DNA of 64,000 bases from assembly GCA_014465955.1 (NCBI GenBank), contig JACTVT010000004.1, forward strand, positions 6,597 to 70,596. The letters are read 5' to 3'. The position numbers were made by a program, and so were the translations under genes. The stretch is from Eubacterium sp. Its GTDB lineage: Bacteria; Bacillota; Clostridia; Oscillospirales; Acutalibacteraceae. The notes beneath the pieces were generated by a model that searched no databases, had not been told where the DNA came from, and saw only the letters and a list, made by a program, of their open reading frames with translations. Positions 25,694 through 34,050 of the stretch are shown here, one piece after another (position 1 is the stretch's first letter; each line of letters begins with the position of its first letter).

Positions 25694-26251
25694 TTACTCT
25701 CCTTTACAAAAAAATATTTCATTTTCTGTTATAACGGCATTAACGTTTTTATCAAATTTATTAATCGGTAAATATTCACTGATTAAATCATTATAACACA
25801 AACCGACTGAAATACCATTATATTTTTCAAGAAATCTGTCATAATATCCCTTGCCGTAACCAAGCCGATATCCCTTTTTATCAAAAGACAATGCAGGCAC
25901 AATACAAACGGAATCCGTAAAATCATCAAGCAGTTTACAGGAAGCATCCGGCTCCGATATACCGAACATACCTTCGGCAAGACTGTTCAAAGAATCAATG
26001 ATATAGTAATTCATTAACCCGTTTTTATCAATGCACTTCGGAAGAGCCAGAATTTTTCCGTCTGCAAAAGTTTTATCTATAACCGCACCTGTGTCCACTT
26101 CACCGTTAAGCGCAGAATAACAGAGAATTATTTTTGCATTTTTATATGTATCTGAATTTAACAAAATGTTGCAGATTTCTAAACTTTTATTTTTTTTATC
26201 GGTAAGTTCAGCTCTTTTTTCCTTAAATTCTTTTCTTAACTCATTTTTCAT
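25694..26251 (-). CDS. 5-formyltetrahydrofolate cyclo-ligase
   Basis: Converts 5-formyl-THF to 5,10-methenyl-THF with ATP, returning folate to the one-carbon pool. The signature 'GYRLGYGKGYYDRFL' is complete, and the N-terminal 'KNELRKEFKEKRAEL' is typical. Start ATG 26251 overlaps the DJ-1 stop as ATGA, giving 185 aa; a GTG two codons earlier is the alternative. Folate supply fits with the dTMP-kinase-like gene in the same run. Confidence 0.93.
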   Translation of the reverse strand: MKNELRKEFKEKRAELTDKKNKSLEICNILLNSDTYKNAKIILCYSALNGEVDTGAVIDKTFADGKILALPKCIDKNGLMNYYIIDSLNSLAEGMFGISEPDASCKLLDDFTDSVCIVPALSFDKKGYRLGYGKGYYDRFLEKYNGISVGLCYNDLISEYLPINKFDKNVNAVITENEIFFCKGE

Positions 26252-26787
26252 CGACACTGAATTGTTCTTCTTACTTCATCTGCTTTTTCTTCACCTGCGA
26301 GTGCTTTAACAATTTCAAGACCGAAATCAACAGAAACGCCTGCACCCCTTGCAGTAATATATTTACCGTCTGTTATAACATACTGTTCAGACAAAACTGC
26401 ACCGTCAAGATATTTGGTAAACGACGGATAAGCAGTTGCCTCAACACTGCTCAAAAGCCCTTTATTGCCGAGAATTGACGGAGCGGCACAGATTGCACAG
26501 ATATAAATACCGTCTTCAACGGCTCTGTCAATAACATTCTGAACAGCACTGTTTTTTTCAAGATTAATAACGCCGTCACCGCCGCCCGGAAGAATAACGG
26601 CATCGGCGTTTTTATATTCAAATTCATCAATTGTTATATCAGCATTTACTTCAATACTGCACGATGAAGTTACGGTTTTGCCAGTAACACCAACTGTTTT
26701 AATCTCAATATCAGCACGTCTCAGCATATCAATCGGCGCCATTGCCTCGATTATTTCAAAACCGTCTGCCAAAAATAAATAAACCAT
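26248..26787 (-). CDS. DJ-1/PfpI family protein
   Basis: A small flavodoxin-like protein of the DJ-1/ThiJ/YajL group. The nucleophile-elbow cysteine is in 'ICAICAAPSILG' (about residue 105), and the conserved acidic partner lies near 'ADGFEIIEAMAP' at the N-terminus. Family members act as glyoxalase or deglycase-like stress proteins or as chaperones; the sequence does not decide which. 179 aa, joined to the next gene by a 4-nt overlap. Confidence 0.9.
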   Translation of the reverse strand: MVYLFLADGFEIIEAMAPIDMLRRADIEIKTVGVTGKTVTSSCSIEVNADITIDEFEYKNADAVILPGGGDGVINLEKNSAVQNVIDRAVEDGIYICAICAAPSILGNKGLLSSVEATAYPSFTKYLDGAVLSEQYVITDGKYITARGAGVSVDFGLEIVKALAGEEKADEVRRTIQCR

Positions 26788-26807
26788 TTTTTACTCCTTA
26801 TTAAACT

Positions 26808-27299
26808 CTATATTTCTACAGGAAAATCTGCTTTCGACCAAACCATTCCGAGCGGTTTTTTTAGTTCACAGCCTTCATAAAGATATTCAATAATATCATC
26901 TTCTTCATCAAATAAAATTTGATTTTCAAAATATAATTTTATATCAAAACCAAACCTTTTATAAAAATCCACCAATGCTTCATTAGCAGGAATCAGCCAC
27001 AGAAAATCATCTGTATACTGCTTTGCTTTTTCAACAAGTTTTCCTGCAAATCCCCTGCATCTGTATTCCTTCAGCGTTGCAACTGCATAAATATATTTAC
27101 CGTTTAACGAACCATATTTACAATCCACAAGAAAAAGCATTGAAACAAGTTTATCATCTTCAAAAAAACCAAGACATTTTTTGTTATTGCACTTCTGAAG
27201 AAAAAAAATTATTTCGTCTTCACTGTCGCCGAATACGCTGTGCCAGATATTTATTATCCGCTTTTCATCACGGCAAAAATCAATTCTATAATTTGTCAA
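26808..27299 (-). CDS. GNAT-family N-acetyltransferase
   Basis: A single acetyltransferase domain of 163 aa. The acetyl-CoA loop is seen as 'EYRCRGFAGKLVEKA' (about residues 77-91), followed by 'NEALVDFYKRFGF', a usual GNAT end motif. Start is TTG 27299, 14 nt inside the end of the DUF2156 gene, with AGAGGT upstream. The substrate is unknown. It may work with the DUF2156 protein, also GNAT-like in fold, since the two are translationally coupled. Confidence 0.82.
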   Translation of the reverse strand: MTNYRIDFCRDEKRIINIWHSVFGDSEDEIIFFLQKCNNKKCLGFFEDDKLVSMLFLVDCKYGSLNGKYIYAVATLKEYRCRGFAGKLVEKAKQYTDDFLWLIPANEALVDFYKRFGFDIKLYFENQILFDEEDDIIEYLYEGCELKKPLGMVWSKADFPVEI

Positions 27300-28182
27300 A
27301 AACCGCTACCTCTTTTTTCAGCCAGATTGCAGGATGATAAGATTGCTTTGCTTTTCTGAGTCCCTCAAGTCCCAAATCTTCTTCTCTATTAATATACTTG
27401 AAACCTTTATCAAGAAGTCTTTTGGCAAATTCCTGGTTAATAATCGCATATGCGCCCTGAACATCGGCAGGTGCTTTTTCAAAATGTGAAACAAAACACT
27501 CGTCATTCAGTTTTTCACCGTACGTATAAGCAATTGCCTTACCGTTTACTCTGATAATTCCGCCGTAAAAACCGAGTTTTTCATAGTTTTCAAAACCTGT
27601 TAAAACAGACTCAAACTCAAGCGAATAATCGGAATCGTTATCGTCTCTCTCCTCAATCCAGTTGGTATGAAGATTTATACATTCGTCAATATTATCTTTA
27701 CTGATTTCTTCAAAACACCAATCGGGATTATTCTTTTTAAAATTAGTTATATGATTTCGTTTTGAATGATATTTTTTACCCGAAAGATTTGCAAGACTTT
27801 CGGCACTGTAAATATAATCATTATTGCCATCATCGTATTTATAGTTGATCTGATTCGGGAATTCTTTTTCAAGCATTTCCTTATAACTTTCAGTCACACC
27901 GTAAATATTAGGCGTTACACAGTTTTCTTTTGCATCGGCAATAATTTCCAATACTGCTTCTTTAAAATTGCCTTTGCCAATAGGCAGGGAATAAGAAAAA
28001 TCCCCTTCTTTTCCCCAGCGGCAAATAAAGAAATCCTTATAATGTGCAATTTTAGTTCTGTAAGCAGTATGCCATAAATAAATGCTTCCGAAAGTATATT
28101 CACAGTTCATACTGTGTGCTTCGCTTAAACATTCCGATACCCAGAAATAATCATTTATTTCGGGAATTTTAAAATCTAACAT
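27286..28182 (-). CDS. DUF2156 (LPG-synthase C-terminal-like) acyltransferase
   Basis: A GNAT-fold protein like the catalytic domain of MprF lysyl-phosphatidylglycerol synthases, but without membrane helices, so soluble. Recognisable blocks are 'YHSKRNHITNFKKNNP', 'FYGGIIRVNGKAIAYTYGE' and 'INREEDLGLEGLRKAKQSYHP'. Soluble DUF2156 proteins are widespread in clostridia and their substrate is not settled. 298 aa. The start lies inside the end of the kinase gene, with GAGG as Shine-Dalgarno. Confidence 0.85.
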   Translation of the reverse strand: MLDFKIPEINDYFWVSECLSEAHSMNCEYTFGSIYLWHTAYRTKIAHYKDFFICRWGKEGDFSYSLPIGKGNFKEAVLEIIADAKENCVTPNIYGVTESYKEMLEKEFPNQINYKYDDGNNDYIYSAESLANLSGKKYHSKRNHITNFKKNNPDWCFEEISKDNIDECINLHTNWIEERDDNDSDYSLEFESVLTGFENYEKLGFYGGIIRVNGKAIAYTYGEKLNDECFVSHFEKAPADVQGAYAIINQEFAKRLLDKGFKYINREEDLGLEGLRKAKQSYHPAIWLKKEVAVFDKL

Positions 28183-28841
28183 AATTCCTCTTTTACAATA
28201 TTAACAATTTTTTTGTGAATTTCATCTATCGGCAGCGGATTTACTCCGTCTGAGCATGCAACAACCTTCCAGCACTGCTTTTTTGCTGCGTACAAAGCCG
28301 ATTTACGGCATTTTTCAAGAAATGCTGCATTAGCCTCATGCACGTCTTTTTTATTCTCATCGCCGCCATAACGTTTCGTCATAAGCCTTTGTGAAATTTC
28401 TACAGGCATATCAAGATAAATTACTGCGTCAGGCTTTGGTATACCGATTTTTTCATATTCAAAATCGGCACTCCAGTCAAGATATTCATCCCACTTGCTT
28501 TCATCAATCTTTTCCATCTGGTAAATTGAATTTGAAGTAGCATATCTGTCTGCCAGAATGAGTGTGCCGTTTTCATAATCTTTGCCCCAATTCAGTTTAT
28601 AAGAGGCAAATCTGTCAACGGCATAAAACGCACCTGCTGCATAAGCGTTAACATCATCGGCACTTTTTCCGAATTCACCTGCAAGATACATATTTACAAG
28701 CGTACTTGACGGACTGTCATAATCAGGCAGTTTAATTTTTCTATAGTTGATTCCTTCGTTTTCAAAATATTTCTGAAGAAGTTCAACCTGCGTAGATTTT
28801 CCTGAACCGTCAAGTCCTTCTATAATTATTAATTTCTTCAT
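28176..28841 (-). CDS. tmk: Thymidylate kinase-like deoxynucleotide kinase
   Basis: Phosphorylates dTMP to dTDP if the call is right. The P-loop is 'IEGLDGSGKSTQ'. The DRx motif reads 'LADRYATSNSIYQ', and the lid region has 'LMTKRYGGDENKKDVHEAN'. 221 aa is typical. The region after the P-loop differs somewhat from the commonest Tmk pattern, so a broader deoxynucleoside kinase role stays possible. It sits just after the DUF896 gene and rpoD in a replication-linked run. Confidence 0.82.
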   Translation of the reverse strand: MKKLIIIEGLDGSGKSTQVELLQKYFENEGINYRKIKLPDYDSPSSTLVNMYLAGEFGKSADDVNAYAAGAFYAVDRFASYKLNWGKDYENGTLILADRYATSNSIYQMEKIDESKWDEYLDWSADFEYEKIGIPKPDAVIYLDMPVEISQRLMTKRYGGDENKKDVHEANAAFLEKCRKSALYAAKKQCWKVVACSDGVNPLPIDEIHKKIVNIVKEELC

Positions 28842-29044
28842 TTTTTCTTTTGTACTTTCTTTTTATTGCCCTTTTCATCAACTATATAAGTGTTTTCAAG
28901 CTGACCGACAAGACTTTCCTTAAAACTGTCAATATAAAGCCTTCTGAGTTTTGCCTGCTCTGCTTTTTCATCATCAGTTAATCCTGCTGATTTGGATTTA
29001 CGGGCAAGTTCATTAATTCTGTTTATCTGTTCCTGTGTAACCAT
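28838..29044 (-). CDS. DUF896 (YnzC-like) small protein
   Basis: 68 aa, with a helical hairpin N-terminus 'EQINRINELARKSKSAGLTDDEK' region followed by 'QAKLRRLYIDSFK', which marks the DUF896/YnzC family of Firmicutes. The C-terminus is Lys-rich (KKVQKKK). In Bacillus, YneA-operon YnzC is SOS-linked but its function is unknown. The start shares one base with the rpoD stop (TAATG) and the end overlaps the kinase start, so translation is coupled on both sides. Confidence 0.88.
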   Translation of the reverse strand: MVTQEQINRINELARKSKSAGLTDDEKAEQAKLRRLYIDSFKESLVGQLENTYIVDEKGNKKKVQKKK

Positions 29045-30177
29045 TAATCCAAAAAGTCCTTTAATTTTTTACTTCTGCTCGGGTGTCGCAGTTTTCTGAG
29101 AGCCTTAGCCTCAATCTGTCTTATTCTTTCTCTTGTAACATTAAATTCCTTGCCGACCTCTTCAAGTGTTTTCGGATTACCGTCAGCAAGACCGAAACGA
29201 AGTGAAAGAACTTTCTCTTCTCTCGGTGTGAGTGTTTTAAGAACATCTGCAAGTTGTTCTTTAAGAAGGCTCATTGAAGCAGCGTCGGCAGGTGCAAGTG
29301 CATCATCATCGGGAATAAAATCTCCTAAATGAGAATCCTCCTCTTCTCCGATAGGTGTTTCAAGTGAAACCGGTTCCTGTGCTACACGGAGAATTTCACG
29401 AACTCTTTCTGTAGGCATATCAAGAAAATCAGCAATTTCTTCAGGTGTTGGTTCTTTACCGTTCTGATGAAGCAACTGACTGTTTGCTTTTTTTACTTTA
29501 TTAATTGTTTCAACCATATGAACAGGAATTCTTATTGTTCTTGCCTGATCTGCAATAGCACGGGTAATGGCTTGCCTTATCCACCATGTAGCATATGTTG
29601 AAAACTTAAATCCTTTAGTATAATCAAATTTATCAACAGCCTTGATAAGACCCATATTACCCTCCTGAATCAAATCAAGGAACTGCATACCTCTGCCGAC
29701 ATATCTTTTGGCAATACTTACAACAAGCCTTAAATTAGCCTCGGCAAGACGTTTTTTTGCAACAGGATCATCATCGGCAATTCTGATGGCATATTCAATT
29801 TCTTCTTCGGGAGTAAGAAGCGGAACTTTACCAATTTCTTTAAGATAAACTTTGACAGGATCATCCATTGCAGCATTATCATTAACTGCAACAGTGTCAG
29901 CGGCATCTGTTTCTTTAGGCAAATCAACTTCAAGAGTAATACCGTCAAGCGCTTCCGAAGAAAAATCATCAATAATGTTAATATTGGAACTGTCAATTAA
30001 ATCATTGAGTTTTTCAAGTTCATCTACGTCAAGGTCAAGTTCAACAATAATATTATCTATCTCCTGTGCAGTAAGATGACCTACAGCCTTTCCTTTTTCA
30101 ACCAGTTTTTTAAATGCAGCATTCTTTTTTTCATCTGAAACCTGCTGATTTGGTGTAAGTTTAATTTTATTATCCAT
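29044..30177 (-). CDS. rpoD: Primary sigma factor SigA (RpoD)
   Basis: The housekeeping sigma factor. A short region 1.1 (about residues 15-65) is followed by an acidic linker, region 1.2 ('DPVKVYLKEIGKVPLLT'), region 2 with 'FDYTKGFKFSTYATWWIRQ', region 3, and region 4 helix-turn-helix 'VTRERIRQIEAKALRKLR'. 377 aa fits the Firmicute type. It follows dnaG by 67 nt, the conserved dnaG-rpoD macromolecular-synthesis order. AGGAGA precedes the ATG. The promoters listed here fit the TTGACA/TATAAT specificity of this factor. Confidence 0.97.
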   Translation of the reverse strand: MDNKIKLTPNQQVSDEKKNAAFKKLVEKGKAVGHLTAQEIDNIIVELDLDVDELEKLNDLIDSSNINIIDDFSSEALDGITLEVDLPKETDAADTVAVNDNAAMDDPVKVYLKEIGKVPLLTPEEEIEYAIRIADDDPVAKKRLAEANLRLVVSIAKRYVGRGMQFLDLIQEGNMGLIKAVDKFDYTKGFKFSTYATWWIRQAITRAIADQARTIRIPVHMVETINKVKKANSQLLHQNGKEPTPEEIADFLDMPTERVREILRVAQEPVSLETPIGEEEDSHLGDFIPDDDALAPADAASMSLLKEQLADVLKTLTPREEKVLSLRFGLADGNPKTLEEVGKEFNVTRERIRQIEAKALRKLRHPSRSKKLKDFLD

Positions 30178-30244
30178 AAATAGTTCTCCTCATCTTTATG
30201 TAGACAAAGCCAATTTAAACCGTGTTCGGATTTGATTGTTTTTG

Positions 30245-31975
30245 TCAGTTTCCAAAAAATTTTCTGAATTCATCATCGCTCATTGCCGAAGTTGATTTGT
30301 TATGCTTTTTGGCAAATTCGTTTTTAACGGCATTAAGACAATCGATAAATTCTGTTTTCGGATTTACACTTTCTTTGCCTGTGGCAACAATTTTCGTAAA
30401 CCGTCCCGATTCTTCCATCGTAAAAGCATCGCCGAAATTCATAAGGTCGGTATCAGCGCCTGAATATATTTTTTCAAGAGCAATTGCAAAACACTTTTTT
30501 ATAAATCCCGAAGACAAATATGACGAATCAAAATCGCCAAGCAGTTTTGCACAATCAGGATATTTTAAAAGCAAATAAAGAAGTCTTTCTTCCGCTTTTA
30601 TTTTTTTTACTGTTGAGTCACTTTCAAAACTCTTTTTTGTATTGTTTCTTATATCATCGCTGATGATTTTTTTCATTTCCTGTCTGCGTTCTCTATAAGA
30701 GGTCCGCTTCACATAATCATCATACTGCGCCTTTAAACTTCTCTTTTCAATTCCAAGTTCATCGGAAATACGCGATAAATAAAGGTCACATTCAACAGGA
30801 CTTGTCCCGCTCAGAACTTTAATGACTTCGGCGGCAAAATCCGCTTTGCCCTGTGTTGTATTAAGGTTATATTTATCACGCAGTTTAAGAATTTTAAACT
30901 CCGTTTCATTTGTAGCGCCGTCAAGCATTGCACCGAATTTCTCGGCACCTACCGTTTTGATAATCTCGTCAGGATCTTTTCCGTACTGAAGAACAGGCAC
31001 CCGCACTTTTATATCCGCATCTTTAAAAAGATACATCGCTTTCTGAACTGCTTTCTGCCCTGCTTCATCGGCATCATATGCCAAAATTACTTCTTTTGCA
31101 TATCTGCAAATCTGACGTACCTGCTCACTTGTGAGTGCCGTTCCGCATCCTGCAACAGAATTTGTAAACCCTGCCTGGTGCATTGAAATAACGTCCATAT
31201 AACCCTCACAGAGTATCAGCGTATCTTTACCGCTGTCTTTTGCAACATTAAGAGCAAACAGTTCGTTAGTCTTTTTATAAGCAAGCGTATCGCTTGTGTT
31301 AATATATTTCGGCTTGCTGTCATCAAGCACACGACCGCCGAATGCAATAACATTGCCGCGGACATCAATAATAGGAGTCATCACTCTGTTTCTGAAATTA
31401 TCATAATAACCCTTATTGCCTTTTTTTACAAGACCTGCATCAAGCATTTCCGTAAAAGAAAAGCCTTTTGATTTAAGATGTTTTATCAGCATGTCCCATG
31501 CATCAGGCGCCATACCAAGCCCGAACTTCGTAATAGTTTTGCGTGTTAGTCCTCTTCCGAGAAAATAATTAAGCCCTGCCTTGCCGCCCTCACTCATAAG
31601 ATATGAATGATAAAAACGGGCAGTTTCACGGTTTGCTTCAAGTATTCTTCTGCGCCGTTTTCCGATTGAATCGTCAAAACCGTCCTGCGGCATCTGCATA
31701 CCCGCTCTTTCTGCAAGAAGTTTTACAGCATCAATATAATCAAGATTTTCAATTCTTCTTATAAAACCGACGGCATCTCCGCCTGCTCCGCAGCCAAAGC
31801 AATAAAATGACTGAGTATCAGGATAAACTGTAAACGACGGTGTTTTTTCATTATGAAACGGGCAAAGACCAACCAATGTTGAACCACGGCGTTTAAGTGA
31901 AACATAACCGGAAATAATATCTTCCACATCAGTTTTATATTTAAGTTCCTGCAAAAAGGAATCATTCAGTGCCAT
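30245..31975 (-). CDS. dnaG: DNA primase DnaG
   Basis: Makes RNA primers for replication. The N-terminal CHC2 zinc finger shows 'CPFHNEKTPSF' and 'YCFGCGAGG', the Toprim core has 'LCEGYMDVIS' and 'AYDADEAGQKA', and the C-terminal helical part binds the DnaB helicase. ATG 31975 is chosen with AGGTGAG upstream (576 aa); a GTG three codons earlier is possible. It begins the minus-strand run that reaches the WYL gene, directly after a long AT palindrome. Confidence 0.96.
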   Translation of the reverse strand: MALNDSFLQELKYKTDVEDIISGYVSLKRRGSTLVGLCPFHNEKTPSFTVYPDTQSFYCFGCGAGGDAVGFIRRIENLDYIDAVKLLAERAGMQMPQDGFDDSIGKRRRRILEANRETARFYHSYLMSEGGKAGLNYFLGRGLTRKTITKFGLGMAPDAWDMLIKHLKSKGFSFTEMLDAGLVKKGNKGYYDNFRNRVMTPIIDVRGNVIAFGGRVLDDSKPKYINTSDTLAYKKTNELFALNVAKDSGKDTLILCEGYMDVISMHQAGFTNSVAGCGTALTSEQVRQICRYAKEVILAYDADEAGQKAVQKAMYLFKDADIKVRVPVLQYGKDPDEIIKTVGAEKFGAMLDGATNETEFKILKLRDKYNLNTTQGKADFAAEVIKVLSGTSPVECDLYLSRISDELGIEKRSLKAQYDDYVKRTSYRERRQEMKKIISDDIRNNTKKSFESDSTVKKIKAEERLLYLLLKYPDCAKLLGDFDSSYLSSGFIKKCFAIALEKIYSGADTDLMNFGDAFTMEESGRFTKIVATGKESVNPKTEFIDCLNAVKNEFAKKHNKSTSAMSDDEFRKFFGN

Positions 31976-31989
31976 AATACTCACCTGCC

Positions 31990-32016
31990 TTAAAAATCAT
32001 AATTTATGATTTTTAA
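31990..32016. repeat. 11-bp AT-rich perfect palindrome next to the dnaG start
   Basis: TTAAAAATCAT (31990-32000) and ATGATTTTTAA (32006-32016) are perfect reverse complements with 5 nt between. It is just upstream of the dnaG Shine-Dalgarno and partly overlaps a TATAAT (32021-32016) on the minus strand. It could be an operator or a leader hairpin; chance is less likely for a perfect 11-bp arm but AT-richness weakens the case. Confidence 0.5.
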
Positions 32017-32114
32017 TTATATTTTAACTAAATTTGCTAATTTTATTAAAAATAACCGCAATTAACATAAAATTATACGCAATATAGGCTATAAACCCTT
32101 TATTTTTATTATAC

Positions 32115-32143
32115 TTGACTTAATTAAGATAAAATATTATTAT
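32115..32143 (+). promoter_or_regulatory. Likely promoter of the phosphoesterase gene
   Basis: TTGACT (32115-32120), 17-nt spacer and TATTAT (32138-32143) on the plus strand. The leader would be short, with AGAGGT as Shine-Dalgarno about 7 nt before the ATG at 32163. Confidence 0.5.
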
Positions 32144-32162
32144 TCAATAAGAGGTATTATTT

Positions 32163-33005
32163 ATGATTTATATAATAATTGTTATATTTGTTTTACTGTT
32201 TTTAATTTTTTGCTATTACGAAAACAATAAAATTGATATCACGAAATATGAAATTAACTGCAATTCAGCCGAATCGAATATTAAAATTGTTCACCTGTCG
32301 GATTTACATTCAAAACCTTTCAAAGCAGTTATCAAAAAGGCTGAAGAACAAAATCCCGACATAATTGTTATTACGGGAGATTTCATTAATGACCATTGCA
32401 AAAACAAAGACAAAATGCTTGAATTCGGAAAAGTTCTTGTAAAAATATGCCCTGTTTATTACATTACAGGCAATCACGAAAGACGGCTTGACTGCTTTAA
32501 TAATTTAATGAATGAACTCAAAAACATCGGATTTAAGGTTCTTTTAAATGAAATTTCCTCGGAAATAATCAACGGTACTAAAATAAATATTTTGGGGCTT
32601 GATGAAAATCAGGCAGATTTTAAAGACTATAAGGCAAGAAAAAACGGAACTTTTGTTTATAAGGATATGAGTAAATATTTTAATGAACTTTCACAAAAAG
32701 ACGGGGTGAAAATTGTATTAAGCCACTTCCCCGAAAATTTTAAAGGTGTCAAAGAAAATAATTATTCGCAATATGATTTTGATATTCAATTTTCAGGTCA
32801 TGCACACGGAGGCCAGTTTATACTGCCGTTTATCGGCCCTGTGTTTTCACCTGGTCAGGGTCTGTTTCCTAAGTATGCCCGAGGTTCATTCGGTGACAAA
32901 CCGAAACTGATTGTAAGCCGAGGTCTCGGAAATGCCGAATTTCCATTAAGATTGTTCAACCACCCCGAAATAAATGTAATAACAATAAAACAAGATAAAA
33001 ATTAA
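32163..33005 (+). CDS. Membrane-anchored metallophosphoesterase (YkuE-like)
   Basis: A calcineurin-like phosphoesterase and the only plus-strand gene in the window. An N-terminal hydrophobic helix (about residues 1-20) anchors it. The dimetal motifs are 'DLHS', 'TGDFIND', 'GNHERR', 'LSHFPENF' and 'SGHAHGGQ'. Length is 280 aa. Relatives act on UDP-diacylglucosamine or other phosphodiesters, but the substrate here is not predictable. It has its own promoter and a bidirectional terminator, so it is a single-gene unit. Confidence 0.9.
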   Translation: MIYIIIVIFVLLFLIFCYYENNKIDITKYEINCNSAESNIKIVHLSDLHSKPFKAVIKKAEEQNPDIIVITGDFINDHCKNKDKMLEFGKVLVKICPVYYITGNHERRLDCFNNLMNELKNIGFKVLLNEISSEIINGTKINILGLDENQADFKDYKARKNGTFVYKDMSKYFNELSQKDGVKIVLSHFPENFKGVKENNYSQYDFDIQFSGHAHGGQFILPFIGPVFSPGQGLFPKYARGSFGDKPKLIVSRGLGNAEFPLRLFNHPEINVITIKQDKN

Positions 33006-33030
33006 CCGCAGAAATTAAAATCTGCGGTTA
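33003..33030 (+). terminator. Bidirectional terminator between phosphoesterase and YigZ genes
   Basis: TAACCGCAGA (33003-33012) and TCTGCGGTTA (33021-33030) give a 10-bp stem with an 8-nt loop. TTATATTTTG follows on the plus strand and TTTTTATC on the minus strand, so it can serve both convergent genes. Confidence 0.87.
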
Positions 33031-33651
33031 TTATATTTTGGCAAATTTTTCACCGATTTCGGTTAAATAATAACTGCCGTTGCTCATATCGGTCAGCTTT
33101 TCACTCAAAAAATCAACTGACTGCTCTTTCATTGAAAAAACAACCTCTACTTTATCTGAAAAATCAGTTTTTTCAACGTTAGCACCAAAATCATTTAAAA
33201 GATTACTCAGCCTTTCGTAAAAATTATAATCAACCGAAACGCTTAAAATTTTGCAGGGTGCCATTGTAATAATGTTTCCCGACTCAACTGCTATTTTGGA
33301 ACCATGCGAATATGCTCTGACGAGGCCGCCTGCACCAAGAAGTGTGCCGCCGAAATACCGTGTAACAACAACGCACACATCAACAAGTTCATTTTTCAGA
33401 ATCACATCAAGAACAGGAACACCTGCTGTGCCTGACGGTTCACCGTCATCACTGTAACGCTGAATATTATTTTCTTTAAGCACATAAGCATAAACATTAT
33501 GCGTTGCATCCCAGTGCTTTGATTTAATTGAATTAATAAAATCAACTGCTTCATTCTGCGTTTTTACAGGTTTTACGTAGCCGATAAATCTCGACTTCTT
33601 TTCAATAAATTCATCACTGTTTTCAAATTCGACGGTTTTATATTCATTCAT
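33031..33651 (-). CDS. YigZ/IMPACT-family protein (UPF0029)
   Basis: The N-terminal UPF0029 domain carries 'EKKSRFIGYVKPV', 'KSKHWDATHNVYAYVL', 'RYSDDGEPSGTAGVPVL' and 'VVVTRYFGGTLLGAGGLVRAY', all strongly conserved. A DUF1949 domain follows from about residue 135. 206 aa is standard. Eukaryotic IMPACT regulates translation stress through GCN1; the bacterial function is not settled, though ribosome-related roles are suggested. Shine-Dalgarno upstream is weak (AAAGG). Confidence 0.92.
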   Translation of the reverse strand: MNEYKTVEFENSDEFIEKKSRFIGYVKPVKTQNEAVDFINSIKSKHWDATHNVYAYVLKENNIQRYSDDGEPSGTAGVPVLDVILKNELVDVCVVVTRYFGGTLLGAGGLVRAYSHGSKIAVESGNIITMAPCKILSVSVDYNFYERLSNLLNDFGANVEKTDFSDKVEVVFSMKEQSVDFLSEKLTDMSNGSYYLTEIGEKFAKI

Positions 33652-33732
33652 ATAATTTTTGCTGCCTTTCTTTTAAGCAATAGAGAGTCGAACAAAACAA
33701 GGTTTAACCTCTATTACTTAAAACAAGAAAAA

Positions 33733-33754
33733 GGGCAACGCATAAGCGTCGCCC
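33733..33754 (-). terminator. Terminator of rpmE
   Basis: GGGC-A-ACGC paired with GCGT-C-GCCC (33733-33754) around ATAA, followed on the minus strand by TTTTTCTTGTTTT. It starts 9 nt after the rpmE stop. Confidence 0.85.
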
Positions 33755-33763
33755 GAATTTACA

Positions 33764-33967
33764 TTAAGCCTTTTTGCCGTATCTCTTATTGAATCTATCT
33801 ACACGTCCGCCTGTATCAACAAGTTTCTGCTTACCTGTGTAAAAAGGATGGCACTTAGAACAGATATCAACTTTAAGTTCACTCTTTGTGCTTTTTGTTT
33901 CATAAGTTGCACCGCAAGCGCACTTAACTATGCAAGTATCATAATTTGGATGAATTGCGTCTTTCAT
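33764..33967 (-). CDS. rpmE: 50S ribosomal protein L31
   Basis: Large-subunit protein at the central protuberance bridging to the 30S. The start is ATG 33967 with an AGGTGAAAG Shine-Dalgarno (67 aa); a longer frame upstream crosses the promoter. The protein is the zinc-binding type: 'CACG' and 'CSKCHPF' supply the cysteines, then 'TGKQKLVDTGGRVDRF'. It has its own promoter and terminator, so it is expressed separately from addAB. Confidence 0.96.
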   Translation of the reverse strand: MKDAIHPNYDTCIVKCACGATYETKSTKSELKVDICSKCHPFYTGKQKLVDTGGRVDRFNKRYGKKA

Positions 33968-34006
33968 TACTTTCACCTCGTTTGCAATAATGTCATAACA
34001 TTTGGA

Positions 34007-34035
34007 ATAATACCACAACTTGCAATAAAAAGCAA
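34007..34035 (-). promoter_or_regulatory. Promoter of rpmE
   Basis: TTGCTT (34035-34030), a 17-nt spacer and TATTAT (34012-34007) on the minus strand, giving a leader of about 33 nt. ACTTGC/GCAAGT (34018-34037) makes an inverted repeat over the -35 and spacer, which might be an operator. Confidence 0.7.
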
Positions 34036-34050
34036 GTATTTTTTTTAAAT

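Noticed and set aside
32017..32114. dnaG promoter in the divergent gap
   Set aside because: TATAAT at 32021-32016 lacks a credible -35 at 16-18 nt, so no promoter was called even though transcription must begin in this area.
33968..34018. Longer L31 with 17 extra N-terminal residues
   Set aside because: The extension crosses the likely promoter -10 and leader, and family members begin at the MKDAIHP-type start.
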